A DNA stretch of 36,071 nucleotides from contig CBDCRK010000042.1 of the NCBI GenBank assembly GCA_965220955.1, forward strand, positions 1 through 36,071, written 5' to 3'. This DNA comes from CBDCRK01 sp965220955. GTDB taxonomy: Bacteria > Desulfobacterota > Binatia > Bin18 > CBDCRK01. The notes under the pieces were generated by a model that made no database searches, had not been told where the DNA came from, and saw only the letters and a program-made list of their open reading frames with translations. Position numbers and translations under genes: made by a program. Each line of letters begins with the position of its first letter. Positions within the stretch are counted from its first letter, which is position 1. Below are positions 6,900 through 16,621 of this stretch, one piece after another.

Positions 6900-9767
6900 A
6901 TGGCTAGCCAGTTACTTGACCTACGGCAGTATGGCCAGAGTGTCTGGTATGACTTTATCAGTCGCCGCATCCTGGCTTCCGGAGAGCTGCTGCGTATGAT
7001 TACCCGGGACGGCCTGGCCGGTGTTACTTCTAACCCCACAATCCTTGAGCAAGCGATCAACAAGACTAACGCTTACGATGAAGAGATTGCTATTTTAGCC
7101 CGGCACAATATGTCTGCCGAAGAAATTTATATGCGTCTAGCGGTGCAGGACATTGCCGAGGCAGCGGATATTCTGCACACGGTTTATGAAGCTACTAACG
7201 GCGGTGATGGCTATGTAAGCCTGGAAGTTTCGCCAACGCTGGCACATAATACCGAGGGAACAGTAGCTGAAGGGCTACGCCTGTGGCAGAGCGTCGGCCA
7301 TGATAATCTCATGGTCAAGGTACCTGGTACCCAGGCAGGCTTTGCCGCCGTACGTCGGCTCATTAGCGAAGGGGTCAATATTAATATTACTTTACTGTTC
7401 TCGCTTGCCGATTATGAGGCGGCAGCACAGGCTTACATTGCCGGGATTAAAGACCGGCTCGGTCAGGGCGGCGAGGTAAGCAAAATTGCTTCGGTGGCAA
7501 GCGTATTTGTCAGCCGCATTGACACCACGGTGGACAAAACCCTGGACCAGCTTGTGCGCACCACTCGCGACCTCGAGGCTAAGCAGGGTCTTGAAACCCT
7601 TAAGGGTAAAGCTGCTATAGCCAATTCTAAGCTTATCTACCAACGGTTCCAGGAAATGTTTGCCACCAGGGAGTGGCAAGATCTAGAGGCACAAGGGGCA
7701 CGCCGGCAGCGGCCGTTATGGGCCTCAACCGGCACCAAAAACCCAAAATACAGTGACGTGCTCTACATCGAGGAACTGGTAGGGCCGGAGACCGTAACTA
7801 CAGTACCACCGGGTGCTCTGGCAGCTTTTCGCGACCATGGCCGGGCTCGGCCAACCATTGATCAAAACCCGGAGGAGGCAAATCGGGTCTTTGAGGGCCT
7901 CAGCGCTATAGGCGTTGATACAGCTAAGGTTTACGCCCAGCTCAAGGAAGAGGGATTAAAATCGTTTGCCGATTCTTTTGAGACGCTTCTTCTTGGTGTC
8001 GACACCAAGCGTAAGGCTGCGTTGTTGAAGGGAGGTTACCAGGTTGCTGGGGCACAGTTGGGCGAGGCCCTCGATAGATACAACATCGAGCTACAGATGC
8101 AGGACTATGTCGAGGGCTTGTGGGCCAAGCAGGCGGAAATCTGGTCAGACGACATGGCCGAACAAAAACACATTGCTAATCGTCTGGGATGGCTGGAGTC
8201 ACCCGAGCTTATGACTGGAGCCCTACCGCGGCTAAAGCGCTTTAGTGAGGGGGTACGGCGTGATGGCATTAAGCATGTGGTTTTGCTCGGTATGGGGGGT
8301 TCAAGCCTGGCCCCGGAGGTAATGCGCGCCATTCTTGGCGTGCAGCCAGACGCCCCTACGTTCACCATGCTTGACTCTACCGACCCTGGCGCGGTTAAGG
8401 CGGTGGCTGAGAGCCTATCGCTGACAGAAACACTTTTTATAGTGGCCAGCAAGTCCGGCACTACCATAGAGCCCAATGTGCTCTCTACCTACTTCCGCAG
8501 CCGCCTTGAAGCCGCAGGGGTAACCCAGCCTGGTCGCCACCTAGTGGCTATTACCGACGAAGGAACCGCGCTGCACGAGTTAGCCCTTCAGGAAGGTTAC
8601 CGCGAGATATTTGTTAACCCCACCAATATTGGGGGCCGCTACTCTGCGCTCTCTTTCTTTGGCTTGGTGCCGGCAGCACTGATGGGCATTGATGTTCCCA
8701 GCCTGCTTGCCTGGGGTCGAGGTATGGCCTTGCTCTGTGGTCCTACCAAGGCGATTGCCCAAAACCCTGGGGTGGCATTGGGTATTGTTATGGGAGTGGC
8801 AGCCCGCAACGGTAGGGACAAACTGACACTTGTTACTGGACCCCAGCTTCGTCCCTTGGGGCTATGGATCGAGCAGCTCATTGCCGGTTCAACGGGCAAA
8901 AAGGGAACTGGTATTGTGCCCATTGCGGGTGAGACGCTAGGAATGCCCGAGGTCTATGGAGAGGACCGACTCTTTGTCCGCCTGCGCCTGCACGGCGGGG
9001 ACCCTGAAGAGCACGACCGTGACGGCAAGATGGAGCGGCTGCGAGCTGCTGGCTTCCCCATGGTAACCATAAACCTTAAGGAGCCAGGGGCTATTGGCGC
9101 CGAGTTTGTACGTTGGGAGATTGCCACAGCTACTGCCGGGGCTGTCCTTGATATCAACCCCTTTGATGAGCCCAATATACAGCAGGCCAAAGATACCACC
9201 AAGACCCTGCTTACACAGTTTACTGTCAAGGGAAACCTGCCTACCCCTGTGGCCCAGGTTGAGGCTAACGGACTTTCGCTTGTCTGTGATCGCCATACCT
9301 GGGGAAAAATCGGCCCGCGGGTTGGGAGTGCTGCTAACCCACTCACGCTAGTGGCCGAGTTCTTGCGGATGGCACAGAAGGGAGATTATGTAGGGCTACT
9401 GGCCTATCTCCCATTTGACCAGGTGCTGGAAAACCGGCTCGCTCGCCTGCGCGGCTATATACGCGATCGGCTGCAGGTGGCGACCATGTTTGATTATGGT
9501 CCTCGTTACCTCCACTCCACGGGTCAGTTGCATAAAGGCGGAGTCAACACCGGGGTTTTTCTCATGATCACGGCGGATCCTAAAGAAGATCTGGCTATCC
9601 CTGGGGAAAATTTCTCCTTTGGCACCCTTGAGCTAGCGCAGGCCCTAGGAGATTTTGCCTCGCTCGAGGCTACTGAGAGACGAGTCATGCGCCTGCATCT
9701 TAAGGCCCCGGAGAGCGGGCTTCTAGACCGTGTCTGCCAGGTGATCGAAGACGCGCTGCCCCAGTAA
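6900..9767 (+). CDS. tal-pgi: Bifunctional transaldolase / glucose-6-phosphate isomerase fusion
   Basis: This 955-residue fusion has a transaldolase at residues 1 to about 370 and a phosphoglucose isomerase from about 390 to the end. The transaldolase half carries GVTSNPTI near residue 40 and NLMVKVPGT with the Schiff-base Lys near 140. The isomerase half shows GMGGSSLAPE, SKSGTTIEPN (S517-N525 region), GGRYSALS (from residue 578) and the late KGGVNTG segment. The fusion links the non-oxidative pentose phosphate branch to glycolysis at fructose/glucose 6-phosphate. It starts nine bases after the transketolase C subunit, with AGGAG upstream of the ATG, so it belongs to the same operon. Such fusions are known from several bacterial phyla. 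Both halves look intact. Confidence 0.94.
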   Translation: MASQLLDLRQYGQSVWYDFISRRILASGELLRMITRDGLAGVTSNPTILEQAINKTNAYDEEIAILARHNMSAEEIYMRLAVQDIAEAADILHTVYEATNGGDGYVSLEVSPTLAHNTEGTVAEGLRLWQSVGHDNLMVKVPGTQAGFAAVRRLISEGVNINITLLFSLADYEAAAQAYIAGIKDRLGQGGEVSKIASVASVFVSRIDTTVDKTLDQLVRTTRDLEAKQGLETLKGKAAIANSKLIYQRFQEMFATREWQDLEAQGARRQRPLWASTGTKNPKYSDVLYIEELVGPETVTTVPPGALAAFRDHGRARPTIDQNPEEANRVFEGLSAIGVDTAKVYAQLKEEGLKSFADSFETLLLGVDTKRKAALLKGGYQVAGAQLGEALDRYNIELQMQDYVEGLWAKQAEIWSDDMAEQKHIANRLGWLESPELMTGALPRLKRFSEGVRRDGIKHVVLLGMGGSSLAPEVMRAILGVQPDAPTFTMLDSTDPGAVKAVAESLSLTETLFIVASKSGTTIEPNVLSTYFRSRLEAAGVTQPGRHLVAITDEGTALHELALQEGYREIFVNPTNIGGRYSALSFFGLVPAALMGIDVPSLLAWGRGMALLCGPTKAIAQNPGVALGIVMGVAARNGRDKLTLVTGPQLRPLGLWIEQLIAGSTGKKGTGIVPIAGETLGMPEVYGEDRLFVRLRLHGGDPEEHDRDGKMERLRAAGFPMVTINLKEPGAIGAEFVRWEIATATAGAVLDINPFDEPNIQQAKDTTKTLLTQFTVKGNLPTPVAQVEANGLSLVCDRHTWGKIGPRVGSAANPLTLVAEFLRMAQKGDYVGLLAYLPFDQVLENRLARLRGYIRDRLQVATMFDYGPRYLHSTGQLHKGGVNTGVFLMITADPKEDLAIPGENFSFGTLELAQALGDFASLEATERRVMRLHLKAPESGLLDRVCQVIEDALPQ

Positions 9768-9787
9768 AAAGAGGAGGAGGCTTCTCC

Positions 9788-11389
9788 ATGGATACTTCAG
9801 GTCAGGTGACAACTTCAGTTCACATCACCCAGGAGGAAACCGCAGACGCTGGCCACGAAATCTTTCGCGCTAAGGACCCGGTAACAGTGGTTATTTTTGG
9901 TGCCTCCGGGGACCTCAGCAAGCGCAAGTTGATTCCCGCCCTCTATCACCTGCAGGACACCGGATACCTGCCTGATCGCTACGCCGTTGTGGGGCTGGCG
10001 CGAACCGAAATGACCGATGAGGTCTACCGGGAAAGTATGCTGCAAGCATTGCAGGAGCAGGTCAAGGACAAGGCGAAGGTGGTGGGGGCTGATAACCAAC
10101 TTGTCAGCGCCCTCCACTACCAACCCGGCAATAACGATAATTTGGCATCGTTCAAGAGGCTCAAAGAAAAGCTGGACAAACTGGACAAGGAACGCAATCT
10201 GCCCGGGAACCGGCTCTTTTATCTTTCGGTGGCGCCAGAGTTCTTTACCACAATTATCCAGAACCTGCATGCGGCTGGCCTGATTTGTGATAAGCACGAC
10301 AAAACCTGGTCGCGGGTTATCATCGAAAAGCCCTTTGGCAAAGACCTGGAAAGTGCGCAAAAACTCAACACCGAGGTAACGGCGATCTTGGATGAAAACC
10401 AGATCTACCGTATCGACCACTATCTGGGAAAGGAAACCGTTCAGAACATCCTCAGCTTTCGCTTTGGCAACTCAATCTTTGAGCCACTGTTTAACCAGAA
10501 ATACATTGATAACGTCCAGATTACCGTGGCCGAGACGCTGGGTATGGAGGGCCGTCGCGGTGCCTATTATGATACTGCTGGCGTCTTGCGCGACATGGTG
10601 CAGAATCACATACTGCAGCTGCTCTCTCTGATTGCCATGGAGCCGCCCTCGACCCTGGAAGCACGCTCCATCCGCAATGAAAAAGTCAAGGTGCTACAGG
10701 CTCTGGTTCCGCTTACACGCAAGGAGGTGGCAGCCTCTACGGTTCGCGGCCAATATGGCGTGGGCGAACATAACGGTGAGATTGTCAAAGGCTACCGGCA
10801 GGAGGAAGGAGTGAAACCGCAGTCGGTGACCGAGAGCTATGTAGCCCTGCGTATCAAGATCGATAACTGGCGCTGGGCCGGTGTTCCCTTCTTTCTACGC
10901 TCAGGCAAGCGCCTAGGCAAACGCGTTTCCGAGATTGCCGTGCAGTTCAAGCAGCCACCGCTGCATCTCTTCCGCCAGCTTGCCAACAATGACGACCTGG
11001 AGCCTCCACAGCCAAAGTCCAACGTACTAGTTATGCGCATTCAGCCAGATGAGGGCATTCGGCTGTCTTTTGCCTGCAAGCAGCCGGGTATGAGAGTCCA
11101 GCTTGAGGAAGTCAACATGGATTTCTTCTATGGGCAGGCGTTCCAGCAGCGTTCGCCGGAAGCCTACGAGCGACTCTTGCTTGACGCCCTGCGTGGTGAT
11201 GCCTCCTTGTTCACCCGCTCGGACGAGGTAGAGTATGCCTGGCGTTTCATCTCTTCGATCCACAAGGGTTGGACCAATCTTCCTCCTCCGACGTTTCCCA
11301 ATTACTATCCTTTCACCGATGGGCCTGACGAAGCCAACCGCTTACTGGAAGGTACGCAGGCAAAGTGGCGGTTATTAGAGGATATGTAA
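9788..11389 (+). CDS. zwf: Glucose-6-phosphate 1-dehydrogenase
   Basis: This enzyme oxidises glucose 6-phosphate to 6-phosphogluconolactone, the entry step of the oxidative pentose phosphate pathway. It has 533 residues, a little longer than the common 490, because of an N-terminal extension of about 30 residues. The nucleotide-binding motif GASGDLSKRKLIPALY starts at residue 38, and the catalytic signature RIDHYLGKE is at 208-216. The cofactor-selecting residues after GASGDL include S-K-R-K, as in NADP-preferring enzymes. GAGGAGG lies eight bases before the ATG. It is last in the tktN-tktC-tal/pgi-zwf operon; 20 bases separate it from tal-pgi. No 6-phosphogluconolactonase follows. The next gene is convergent. 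Confidence 0.95.
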   Translation: MDTSGQVTTSVHITQEETADAGHEIFRAKDPVTVVIFGASGDLSKRKLIPALYHLQDTGYLPDRYAVVGLARTEMTDEVYRESMLQALQEQVKDKAKVVGADNQLVSALHYQPGNNDNLASFKRLKEKLDKLDKERNLPGNRLFYLSVAPEFFTTIIQNLHAAGLICDKHDKTWSRVIIEKPFGKDLESAQKLNTEVTAILDENQIYRIDHYLGKETVQNILSFRFGNSIFEPLFNQKYIDNVQITVAETLGMEGRRGAYYDTAGVLRDMVQNHILQLLSLIAMEPPSTLEARSIRNEKVKVLQALVPLTRKEVAASTVRGQYGVGEHNGEIVKGYRQEEGVKPQSVTESYVALRIKIDNWRWAGVPFFLRSGKRLGKRVSEIAVQFKQPPLHLFRQLANNDDLEPPQPKSNVLVMRIQPDEGIRLSFACKQPGMRVQLEEVNMDFFYGQAFQQRSPEAYERLLLDALRGDASLFTRSDEVEYAWRFISSIHKGWTNLPPPTFPNYYPFTDGPDEANRLLEGTQAKWRLLEDM

Positions 11390-11406
11390 GTCAGGGCGAT
11401 CCTCTT

Positions 11407-12624
11407 TTAATACAATACCTGCTTTGCTCTAAGATCCTGGATTTGCTCTGCGCTGAAACCCAGCAGATCTTGTAAAATCTCATCCGTGTGCTGGCCACGA
11501 CAGGGAGCAGCAGAACGTACTTCACAGGGAGTGCCGGACATCTGCCAGGGAACCCCGGCATGTATGCGTTTGCCGATTTCGAGATGCTCTTTTTGCACAA
11601 GATAGCCCCGAGCCTCAAGATGAGGATTGGTTGCCAAATCTTTATTACTCATGGAGGGAAAAGCGGCTATCCCAACCTTCTGCAAGATCTCGGTAATCTC
11701 CCAGCGGTCTCGCTCTCGGGTCCAAGAAGCAACGATCTCCTCTAGTGCGTCTTCGTTGGCCTTACGCGCGGTGGCGGTGACAAAACGAGAATCTCCAGCT
11801 AACTCCGGCTTGCCCATAGCCTGGCATAAAGCCTGCCAGTCTTCTTCTGTGGCCACAGCAATGGCCACCCACTTGTCATCATCTCCCTTACAGCGAAAAC
11901 AGCCATGGGGAGCCATAAGAAGATCGCGGTTGCCCATCCGGGGAGGCAAGGTCTGGTTGAGAGCATAGTCCATCAGCCCCTCAGGCATAAGAACCAGAAG
12001 GGACTCCCACTGTGAGAGGTCTACATGGATACCCCTGCCTGTCCTCTGACGATAGGCAAGCGCAGCCATGGCGGCAAAGGAGCCGAAGATGCCGGCATTA
12101 GGATCACCGTAAGAAATACCCACCTCAGCCGGCTCTAGACCCGCATAACCGGTTAACGATGAGATCCCGGCCAGAGGCACCGAGGCTGGGCCATAACCCA
12201 TGTATTTTCTTTCTGGACCGGTCTGGCCGTAACCACAGATGGAAATCATAATAATGTCGGGCTTGATCTGTTTCAGCACCTCGTATCCGAGGCCCATGCG
12301 GTCTATGGTTCCAGCGGAGAAATTCTGGACAACCATATCACTCTTAGCCACAACCCCCTTGGCTATCTCCACTGCCTCGGGTTGCTGCAGGTCGAGTTGG
12401 AGGCCTTTCTTGCCCTGATTATATTGGTTAAAGTAACCCGCTCGATTGGGTCCGGGCACATTGTCGGCAAAAGAGGGAATGGCCCGGGATACACAGGTAC
12501 GCTTTTCACTCTCAATACGAATCACCTCTGCTCCTAGATGGGCAAGTTGCAAAGTACAGTACGGCCCTGCCCACGCCCAGGTAAAATCCGTAACCCGAAT
12601 CCCTTCTAGTGGCATTCTGCTCAT
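11407..12624 (-). CDS. CaiB/BaiF CoA-transferase family III protein (copy 1)
   Basis: Family III CoA-transferases move CoA between acyl-CoA and free carboxylic acids. This 405-residue protein has the N-terminal fold (PLEGIRVTDFTWAWAGPYCT, GAEVIRIE), the NQYNQGKKGLQLDL strand, DMVVQNFSAGTIDRMGLGYE and GYGQTGP. By eye, the position of the catalytic Asp of formyl-CoA transferase and CaiB (Y-D after the GQTGP segment) is GYG here, so the usual nucleophile seems absent and a non-canonical activity or partner dependence is possible. It follows copy 2 by 30 bases in the same direction, with GAGGACAGAGCC before the ATG, suggesting an operon and perhaps a heteromeric enzyme. Its 3' end is convergent with zwf. 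Confidence 0.88.
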   Translation of the reverse strand: MSRMPLEGIRVTDFTWAWAGPYCTLQLAHLGAEVIRIESEKRTCVSRAIPSFADNVPGPNRAGYFNQYNQGKKGLQLDLQQPEAVEIAKGVVAKSDMVVQNFSAGTIDRMGLGYEVLKQIKPDIIMISICGYGQTGPERKYMGYGPASVPLAGISSLTGYAGLEPAEVGISYGDPNAGIFGSFAAMAALAYRQRTGRGIHVDLSQWESLLVLMPEGLMDYALNQTLPPRMGNRDLLMAPHGCFRCKGDDDKWVAIAVATEEDWQALCQAMGKPELAGDSRFVTATARKANEDALEEIVASWTRERDRWEITEILQKVGIAAFPSMSNKDLATNPHLEARGYLVQKEHLEIGKRIHAGVPWQMSGTPCEVRSAAPCRGQHTDEILQDLLGFSAEQIQDLRAKQVLY

Positions 12625-12654
12625 GGCTCTGTCCTCTTCTATGGATATGTGCCC

Positions 12655-13863
12655 TTAGACTACGCCTTTTCTCTTTAACCCCTCAAGCTCCTGTCCAGAA
12701 AGGCCCAGCCGGTTCGCATAAATCTCTTGGTTGTGTTCACCCAACAGAGGGGCAGGACGGTGAATAGCCCAACCAGCCTCAGAAGTCTTGAAAGGCGCCC
12801 CCGGATAAGTGAGGGTGCCGGCAACCGTATGGCTTATCTGCACAAAGAACTCACGGGCCTTAAGGTGCTCAGAGGCCATGAGGTCTACCATGCTGTTGAC
12901 CGGTGCCATGCAAATACGCCGGCTCTGGCCTGCATTATAAAGATCCTGCGCCTTCCAGTTTGCCGCCCATTCCTGCAGAAAAGGGAATAGGGCATCGTAG
13001 TTTTGCCCCCGGGTGACACGATCTTTAAAGATATCCAAGGAGGCCCACTCAGGATTGCCCATGAGCTCCACCAGCCGTTGCCACTGATCTTCCTCAACAC
13101 AGATAACAAAGACCTTGCCATCCTGGCAATCCAGCATGCACCAGGGAAAGATTGCACGGCGGCCCAGGCGGGAGGTTTCCTTCTGTGCATAGGTATAGTG
13201 AGTGAGGTTCATCTCTAAAATGGCGGCAAGACACTCTTGGATGGAAACGTCTACCTGCTGCCCTTCCCCAGTCAGCAGGCAGTGGTAATAGGCACCCAGT
13301 GTAGCCACGGCCGCATGCACCCCACCCTGAAAGTCTGCCTGGTGGCCAAAGGCTTTGAGCGGCGGAAGCTCCGGATAATCAGAGGCACCAGGACTCAAGA
13401 ATGCCCAACCCCCGGCATTGGTACCAATGAGCTCGCTGGCATGGTAGTCCCGATAAGGACCGGTCAGACCGAAGTAAGAGATTGTAGTCATAATAAGCCG
13501 GGGGTTGACCCTATGCAGCTTGTCAAAGTCAAGTCCCAGATCGGGCATGAGCTTGGGGTGGTAGTTGTGGACCAAAATATCTGCCTGTGAAGTCAGGCTC
13601 TGTAAAAGTCCCTGGCCTGTGGGACGGCGGAGGTCTAGAGTGACTCCTAATTTGTTAGCGTTAAGATAGAGAAAGAGACCACTCTTCTCTGAGTGAGGAG
13701 TACCCCCAGGAAAGGGTCCGTGGCTTCGCGCCGGATCCCCTCCCGGCTCTTCGATCTTGATCACCTCTGCCCCCAGGTCCGCCATGAGCTTCCCCATATA
13801 AGCGGCAGAGACCAGGTTGCCGCACTCAACAACCTTCAGACCCGTTAAAAGCTGGTCTGCCAT
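12655..13863 (-). CDS. CaiB/BaiF CoA-transferase family III protein (copy 2)
   Basis: This 402-residue family III CoA-transferase has LTGLKVVECGNLVSAAYMGK, DLGAEVIKIEEPGGDPAR, LDLRRPTGQGLL, DILVHNYHPKLM and FGLTGPYRDY. The segment aligned with the catalytic Asp reads HASELIGTNAGG, so Glu stands where most characterised members have Asp. This E-type variant is a recurring subgroup of the family. It lies immediately upstream of copy 1 (30-base gap), so the two are probably co-translated. Their low mutual identity by eye argues for different roles or a heterodimer rather than recent duplication. The substrate is unknown; nearby genes suggest an acyl or amino-acid-derived carboxylate. Confidence 0.88.
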   Translation of the reverse strand: MADQLLTGLKVVECGNLVSAAYMGKLMADLGAEVIKIEEPGGDPARSHGPFPGGTPHSEKSGLFLYLNANKLGVTLDLRRPTGQGLLQSLTSQADILVHNYHPKLMPDLGLDFDKLHRVNPRLIMTTISYFGLTGPYRDYHASELIGTNAGGWAFLSPGASDYPELPPLKAFGHQADFQGGVHAAVATLGAYYHCLLTGEGQQVDVSIQECLAAILEMNLTHYTYAQKETSRLGRRAIFPWCMLDCQDGKVFVICVEEDQWQRLVELMGNPEWASLDIFKDRVTRGQNYDALFPFLQEWAANWKAQDLYNAGQSRRICMAPVNSMVDLMASEHLKAREFFVQISHTVAGTLTYPGAPFKTSEAGWAIHRPAPLLGEHNQEIYANRLGLSGQELEGLKRKGVV

Positions 13864-13964
13864 GAGCTTTGTCCTCGCTTCTCCCTGTTTCTAGATCCAC
13901 ACGGCGAAAATACTTCGATGGGTTTTTCCTTGTAGGAGCAACTCCCTGTGGTTGTCCTGGGGGT

Positions 13965-13987
13965 GGGCAGGCACGGGGGGCCTGCCC
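13965..13987. repeat. Palindromic G/C-rich intergenic repeat (REP-like)
   Basis: GGGCAGGC (13965-13972) pairs with GCCTGCCC (13980-13987) around a 7-base loop. It lies within a 170-base gap between two minus-strand genes. The same arms occur in the opposite order around 19327-19345, showing a dispersed repeat family. It could act as a REP-like element or attenuating hairpin, but has no T-tract. Confidence 0.6.
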
Positions 13988-14032
13988 CTACGCAACCTCA
14001 CCAAACCAGCGGATTACTGACGCTGTTCTATG

Positions 14033-15247
14033 CTAATCCCTAAACTCTGGCATCACCTTGGTAGCAAAGATCTCAAGTTGTCTCTGGGCTTCATCCCAAG
14101 GCATGAGCCCCTGATCAAAAAACCAACCAAACCACTCCGGATTGGTATTCTTGCGCAGCTCTTCCATCTGCCGCTTAACGTCATCCACCGTACCCACAAG
14201 GGAGTAGGACGCATCCACCATTCGCTGAAAGTTGGCCGGCACTTCCCCTTCTTCCCCAGGGAAACGAAACGCCTCAAAAAAGCCAAACCCCCCAAAGTAG
14301 TTAACAAATCCGGCCCCCTGGGTAGCTTCCCCCAGGCGGAACGCTTCCTCATAGGTATTACCCATGTGCACTGAGCGAAACGCTCCAACACTCTCCCCCA
14401 GGGCCAGCTCTCGTCCATGCTGGGTCGCCTCTTCCCTGTAGGCCTCACACAGCTTACGGAAGGCGGGCGGGTAAGCAATAAGAATCCAGGGGACAATGCC
14501 TTCCCTAGCACACCAGCGGATGGTAGCCTCGCTTACGGAGAAAGGCTGCCAGATAGGAGGATGAGGGTGGGTATAAGGCTTAGGAATAACACAGACGCGC
14601 CGCACTACCCCCTCTTCATCCACCTCTCCCGGAGCCCCGTACTGGGCCGTCCAGGTTTTGGCTGGCGGCCAGCGCCGAATGCCCTCCTCATACGGGGCTG
14701 GAACCTCATAGTACTGGCTCTTGTACTCGATGGTATCCTGGGTCCAGGCCATCTTCATGATCTTAAACACTTCCTCGAACACCGCCCGGTTGTGGGCATC
14801 GACCTCAGAGCCGTCCATTGGCGCACCAGTGACATGGTAATGCTGCCCCAGCACATTGGTCCAACGGTCCTGATACCCCCGGGCAAATCCAGCAATGTAG
14901 CGGCCTTTGGTGAGATGATCGAGCACAGCAATCTCCTCAGCCACCCGTAAAGGGTCCCAGGTTGGTAACACCAGCCCTAGGGAGGCAAACTTAATCCTTT
15001 TAGTGCGGGCGGCCAGGTCCGTGTAGAGGATGAGCGGGGCTACTGAGGCTTCCAGACCCTCGGAGTGGAAGTGGTGCTCGGTGGTCCCAAAAGCATCGAA
15101 TCCCGCCTCATCGGCAAACTGGGCAATCTGCCGGACCTCTTTAAGCAGTTCCTGATACTTGTCATTGTTACGGCCAATGGGCCTTAGCTGCTCCCGCTCT
15201 GCAAAAGTTCCAGGAACAGTGGGCAGGGTAAAGAGAAGAAACTTCAT
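14033..15247 (-). CDS. LLM-class (luciferase-like) flavin-dependent oxidoreductase
   Basis: This 404-residue protein belongs to the bacterial luciferase-like monooxygenase family, TIM barrels that use FMNH2 or F420. It shows ADEAGFDAFGTTEHHFHSEG, the typical early loop with the conserved E-H-H, then LGLVLPTWDPLRVAEEIAVLDHLTKGRYIAGFARGYQ and, late in the chain, a VGTVDDVKRQ segment. It is somewhat longer than the common 330-360. CGGAGGTAGCT precedes the ATG. It sits among CoA-transferases and a deacylase, where it could hydroxylate or cleave a catabolic intermediate. Cofactor and substrate cannot be told from the sequence. Confidence 0.92.
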   Translation of the reverse strand: MKFLLFTLPTVPGTFAEREQLRPIGRNNDKYQELLKEVRQIAQFADEAGFDAFGTTEHHFHSEGLEASVAPLILYTDLAARTKRIKFASLGLVLPTWDPLRVAEEIAVLDHLTKGRYIAGFARGYQDRWTNVLGQHYHVTGAPMDGSEVDAHNRAVFEEVFKIMKMAWTQDTIEYKSQYYEVPAPYEEGIRRWPPAKTWTAQYGAPGEVDEEGVVRRVCVIPKPYTHPHPPIWQPFSVSEATIRWCAREGIVPWILIAYPPAFRKLCEAYREEATQHGRELALGESVGAFRSVHMGNTYEEAFRLGEATQGAGFVNYFGGFGFFEAFRFPGEEGEVPANFQRMVDASYSLVGTVDDVKRQMEELRKNTNPEWFGWFFDQGLMPWDEAQRQLEIFATKVMPEFRD

Positions 15248-15410
15248 AGCTACCTCCGTATAGTTCTTTCATCAGGCCGGGCGGAAGGGATTTGCCAATA
15301 TCCCACCAAGTACCTCCCACCCCTCACCGCTCTCTAACGAACAGCCTCCCTTTATAAGCGACACCCAAACATAGGCCACCTACAGACTCAAGGCAAGTGC
15401 CTGCTCTCCT

Positions 15411-16601
15411 TTAGATAACCCCTTGCTGGTGAAGGCTCTCAATCTCTTTCTGAGAATAACCAAGAAGGGCACCCAAGACTTCTGTAGTGTGCTCGCCAAG
15501 GAGGGGGGGATAAGCCTGCAAGGCAGCTGGGGTGGCGGAAAGTTTTAGCGGAGTCCCAACAAGCCTCACCTGTCCAGCGGTAGGGTGTGAAACCTCCTGC
15601 ACCATTTCTCTGGCCAACACCTGGGGGTCAGCCAATACCTGATCGATGGTCTGCACCGGGCCACAGGGAATGCCGGCAGCGGTCATTTTCTGCAACCAAT
15701 TCTCGACTCCCCCTGCAACCAAGGCCTCTTGTAGAAGTGGGATTAGAACCTCTCGGTGTTTTATCCGCTGGGGGTTTGTGGCAAAGCGAGGGTCATGCGC
15801 AAGACCGGGCTGACCTAACACCTGGCACAGTCTCTGCCACTGACTATCGTTGCCTATACCCAGGGTAAAGAACCCGTCTTTTGCCCGGAATGACTGGTAG
15901 GGCACAATGTTGGGATGGGCATTGCCGTAGCGTTGCGGAACCTGCCCCGAGAGCAGGTAATTGCTTGCCACATTGGCCAGCCAGGCTACCTGAGAATCGA
16001 GAAGAGATATATCAATGTACTGTCCCTGACCGCTTCTCTCACGCGCAAGAAGCGACGCCTGGATAGCGTTGCTGGCAAAGAGGCCTGCGGTGATGTCTAC
16101 AATGGCCACCCCAACTTTCATGGGCTCCCCATTCGGCTCCCCGGTAATGCTCATCACACCGCCCCGACCCTGAATCATGAAGTCATAGCCGGGCAGGTCT
16201 TTATGCGGCCCGGTCTGACCATAACCAGTGATGGAACAATAAACGATTCTAGGATTAACTCCCTTTAGGTCTTCATACCCTAGCCCCATCTTGGCCAGCT
16301 CCCCTACCTTGAAGTTTTCCACCACCACATCACTTACCCTGGCAAGCTGCTTGACAATATCCTGGCCTTTGGGGGATTTCAGGTCTACCGTGATGCTCTT
16401 TTTGTTGCGGTTCGCACAGAGGTAATAGGCACTCTCCCCGCCAACAAAGGGTGGTCCCCACTGTCGAGTATCATCTCCGCTTCCTGGCCGTTCTATTTTG
16501 ATCACCTCCGCTCCCAGATCTCCCAAAATCATGGTGCAGAAGGGACCAGCCAGAACCCGGGAAAGGTCTAGAACCCTCAGGCCTGTTAACGCTTGCAACA
16601 T
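15411..16601 (-). CDS. CaiB/BaiF CoA-transferase family III protein (copy 3, canonical active site)
   Basis: This family III CoA-transferase is 396 residues from the chosen start. It has LTGLRVLDLSRVLAGPFCTM, GAEVIKIERPGSGDDTR, FLCA-like YYLCANRNKKSITVDL, DVVVENFKVGELAKMGLGYE and GYGQTGPHKDLPGYDFM, where the YD supplies the expected catalytic Asp, followed by QGRGGVMSITGEPNGEP. It therefore looks like a standard succinyl-CoA or formyl-CoA-type transferase. An ATG at 16625 overlaps the stop of the rid gene (ATGA), but GGGGAG sits five bases before the ATG at 16601 and the family normally begins there, so 16601 is preferred. It is co-directional with the RidA-like gene, and the two are probably transcribed together. 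Confidence 0.92.
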   Translation of the reverse strand: MLQALTGLRVLDLSRVLAGPFCTMILGDLGAEVIKIERPGSGDDTRQWGPPFVGGESAYYLCANRNKKSITVDLKSPKGQDIVKQLARVSDVVVENFKVGELAKMGLGYEDLKGVNPRIVYCSITGYGQTGPHKDLPGYDFMIQGRGGVMSITGEPNGEPMKVGVAIVDITAGLFASNAIQASLLARERSGQGQYIDISLLDSQVAWLANVASNYLLSGQVPQRYGNAHPNIVPYQSFRAKDGFFTLGIGNDSQWQRLCQVLGQPGLAHDPRFATNPQRIKHREVLIPLLQEALVAGGVENWLQKMTAAGIPCGPVQTIDQVLADPQVLAREMVQEVSHPTAGQVRLVGTPLKLSATPAALQAYPPLLGEHTTEVLGALLGYSQKEIESLHQQGVI

Positions 16602-16621
16602 GCACGCTCCCCTATTGCTAC

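Noticed and set aside
9815..10420. 201-codon minus-strand frame opposite zwf
   Set aside because: It is a mirror frame of a conserved enzyme, with no motif of its own.
14417..14950. 177-codon plus-strand frame opposite the LLM oxidoreductase
   Set aside because: It is an antisense shadow of a conserved gene.
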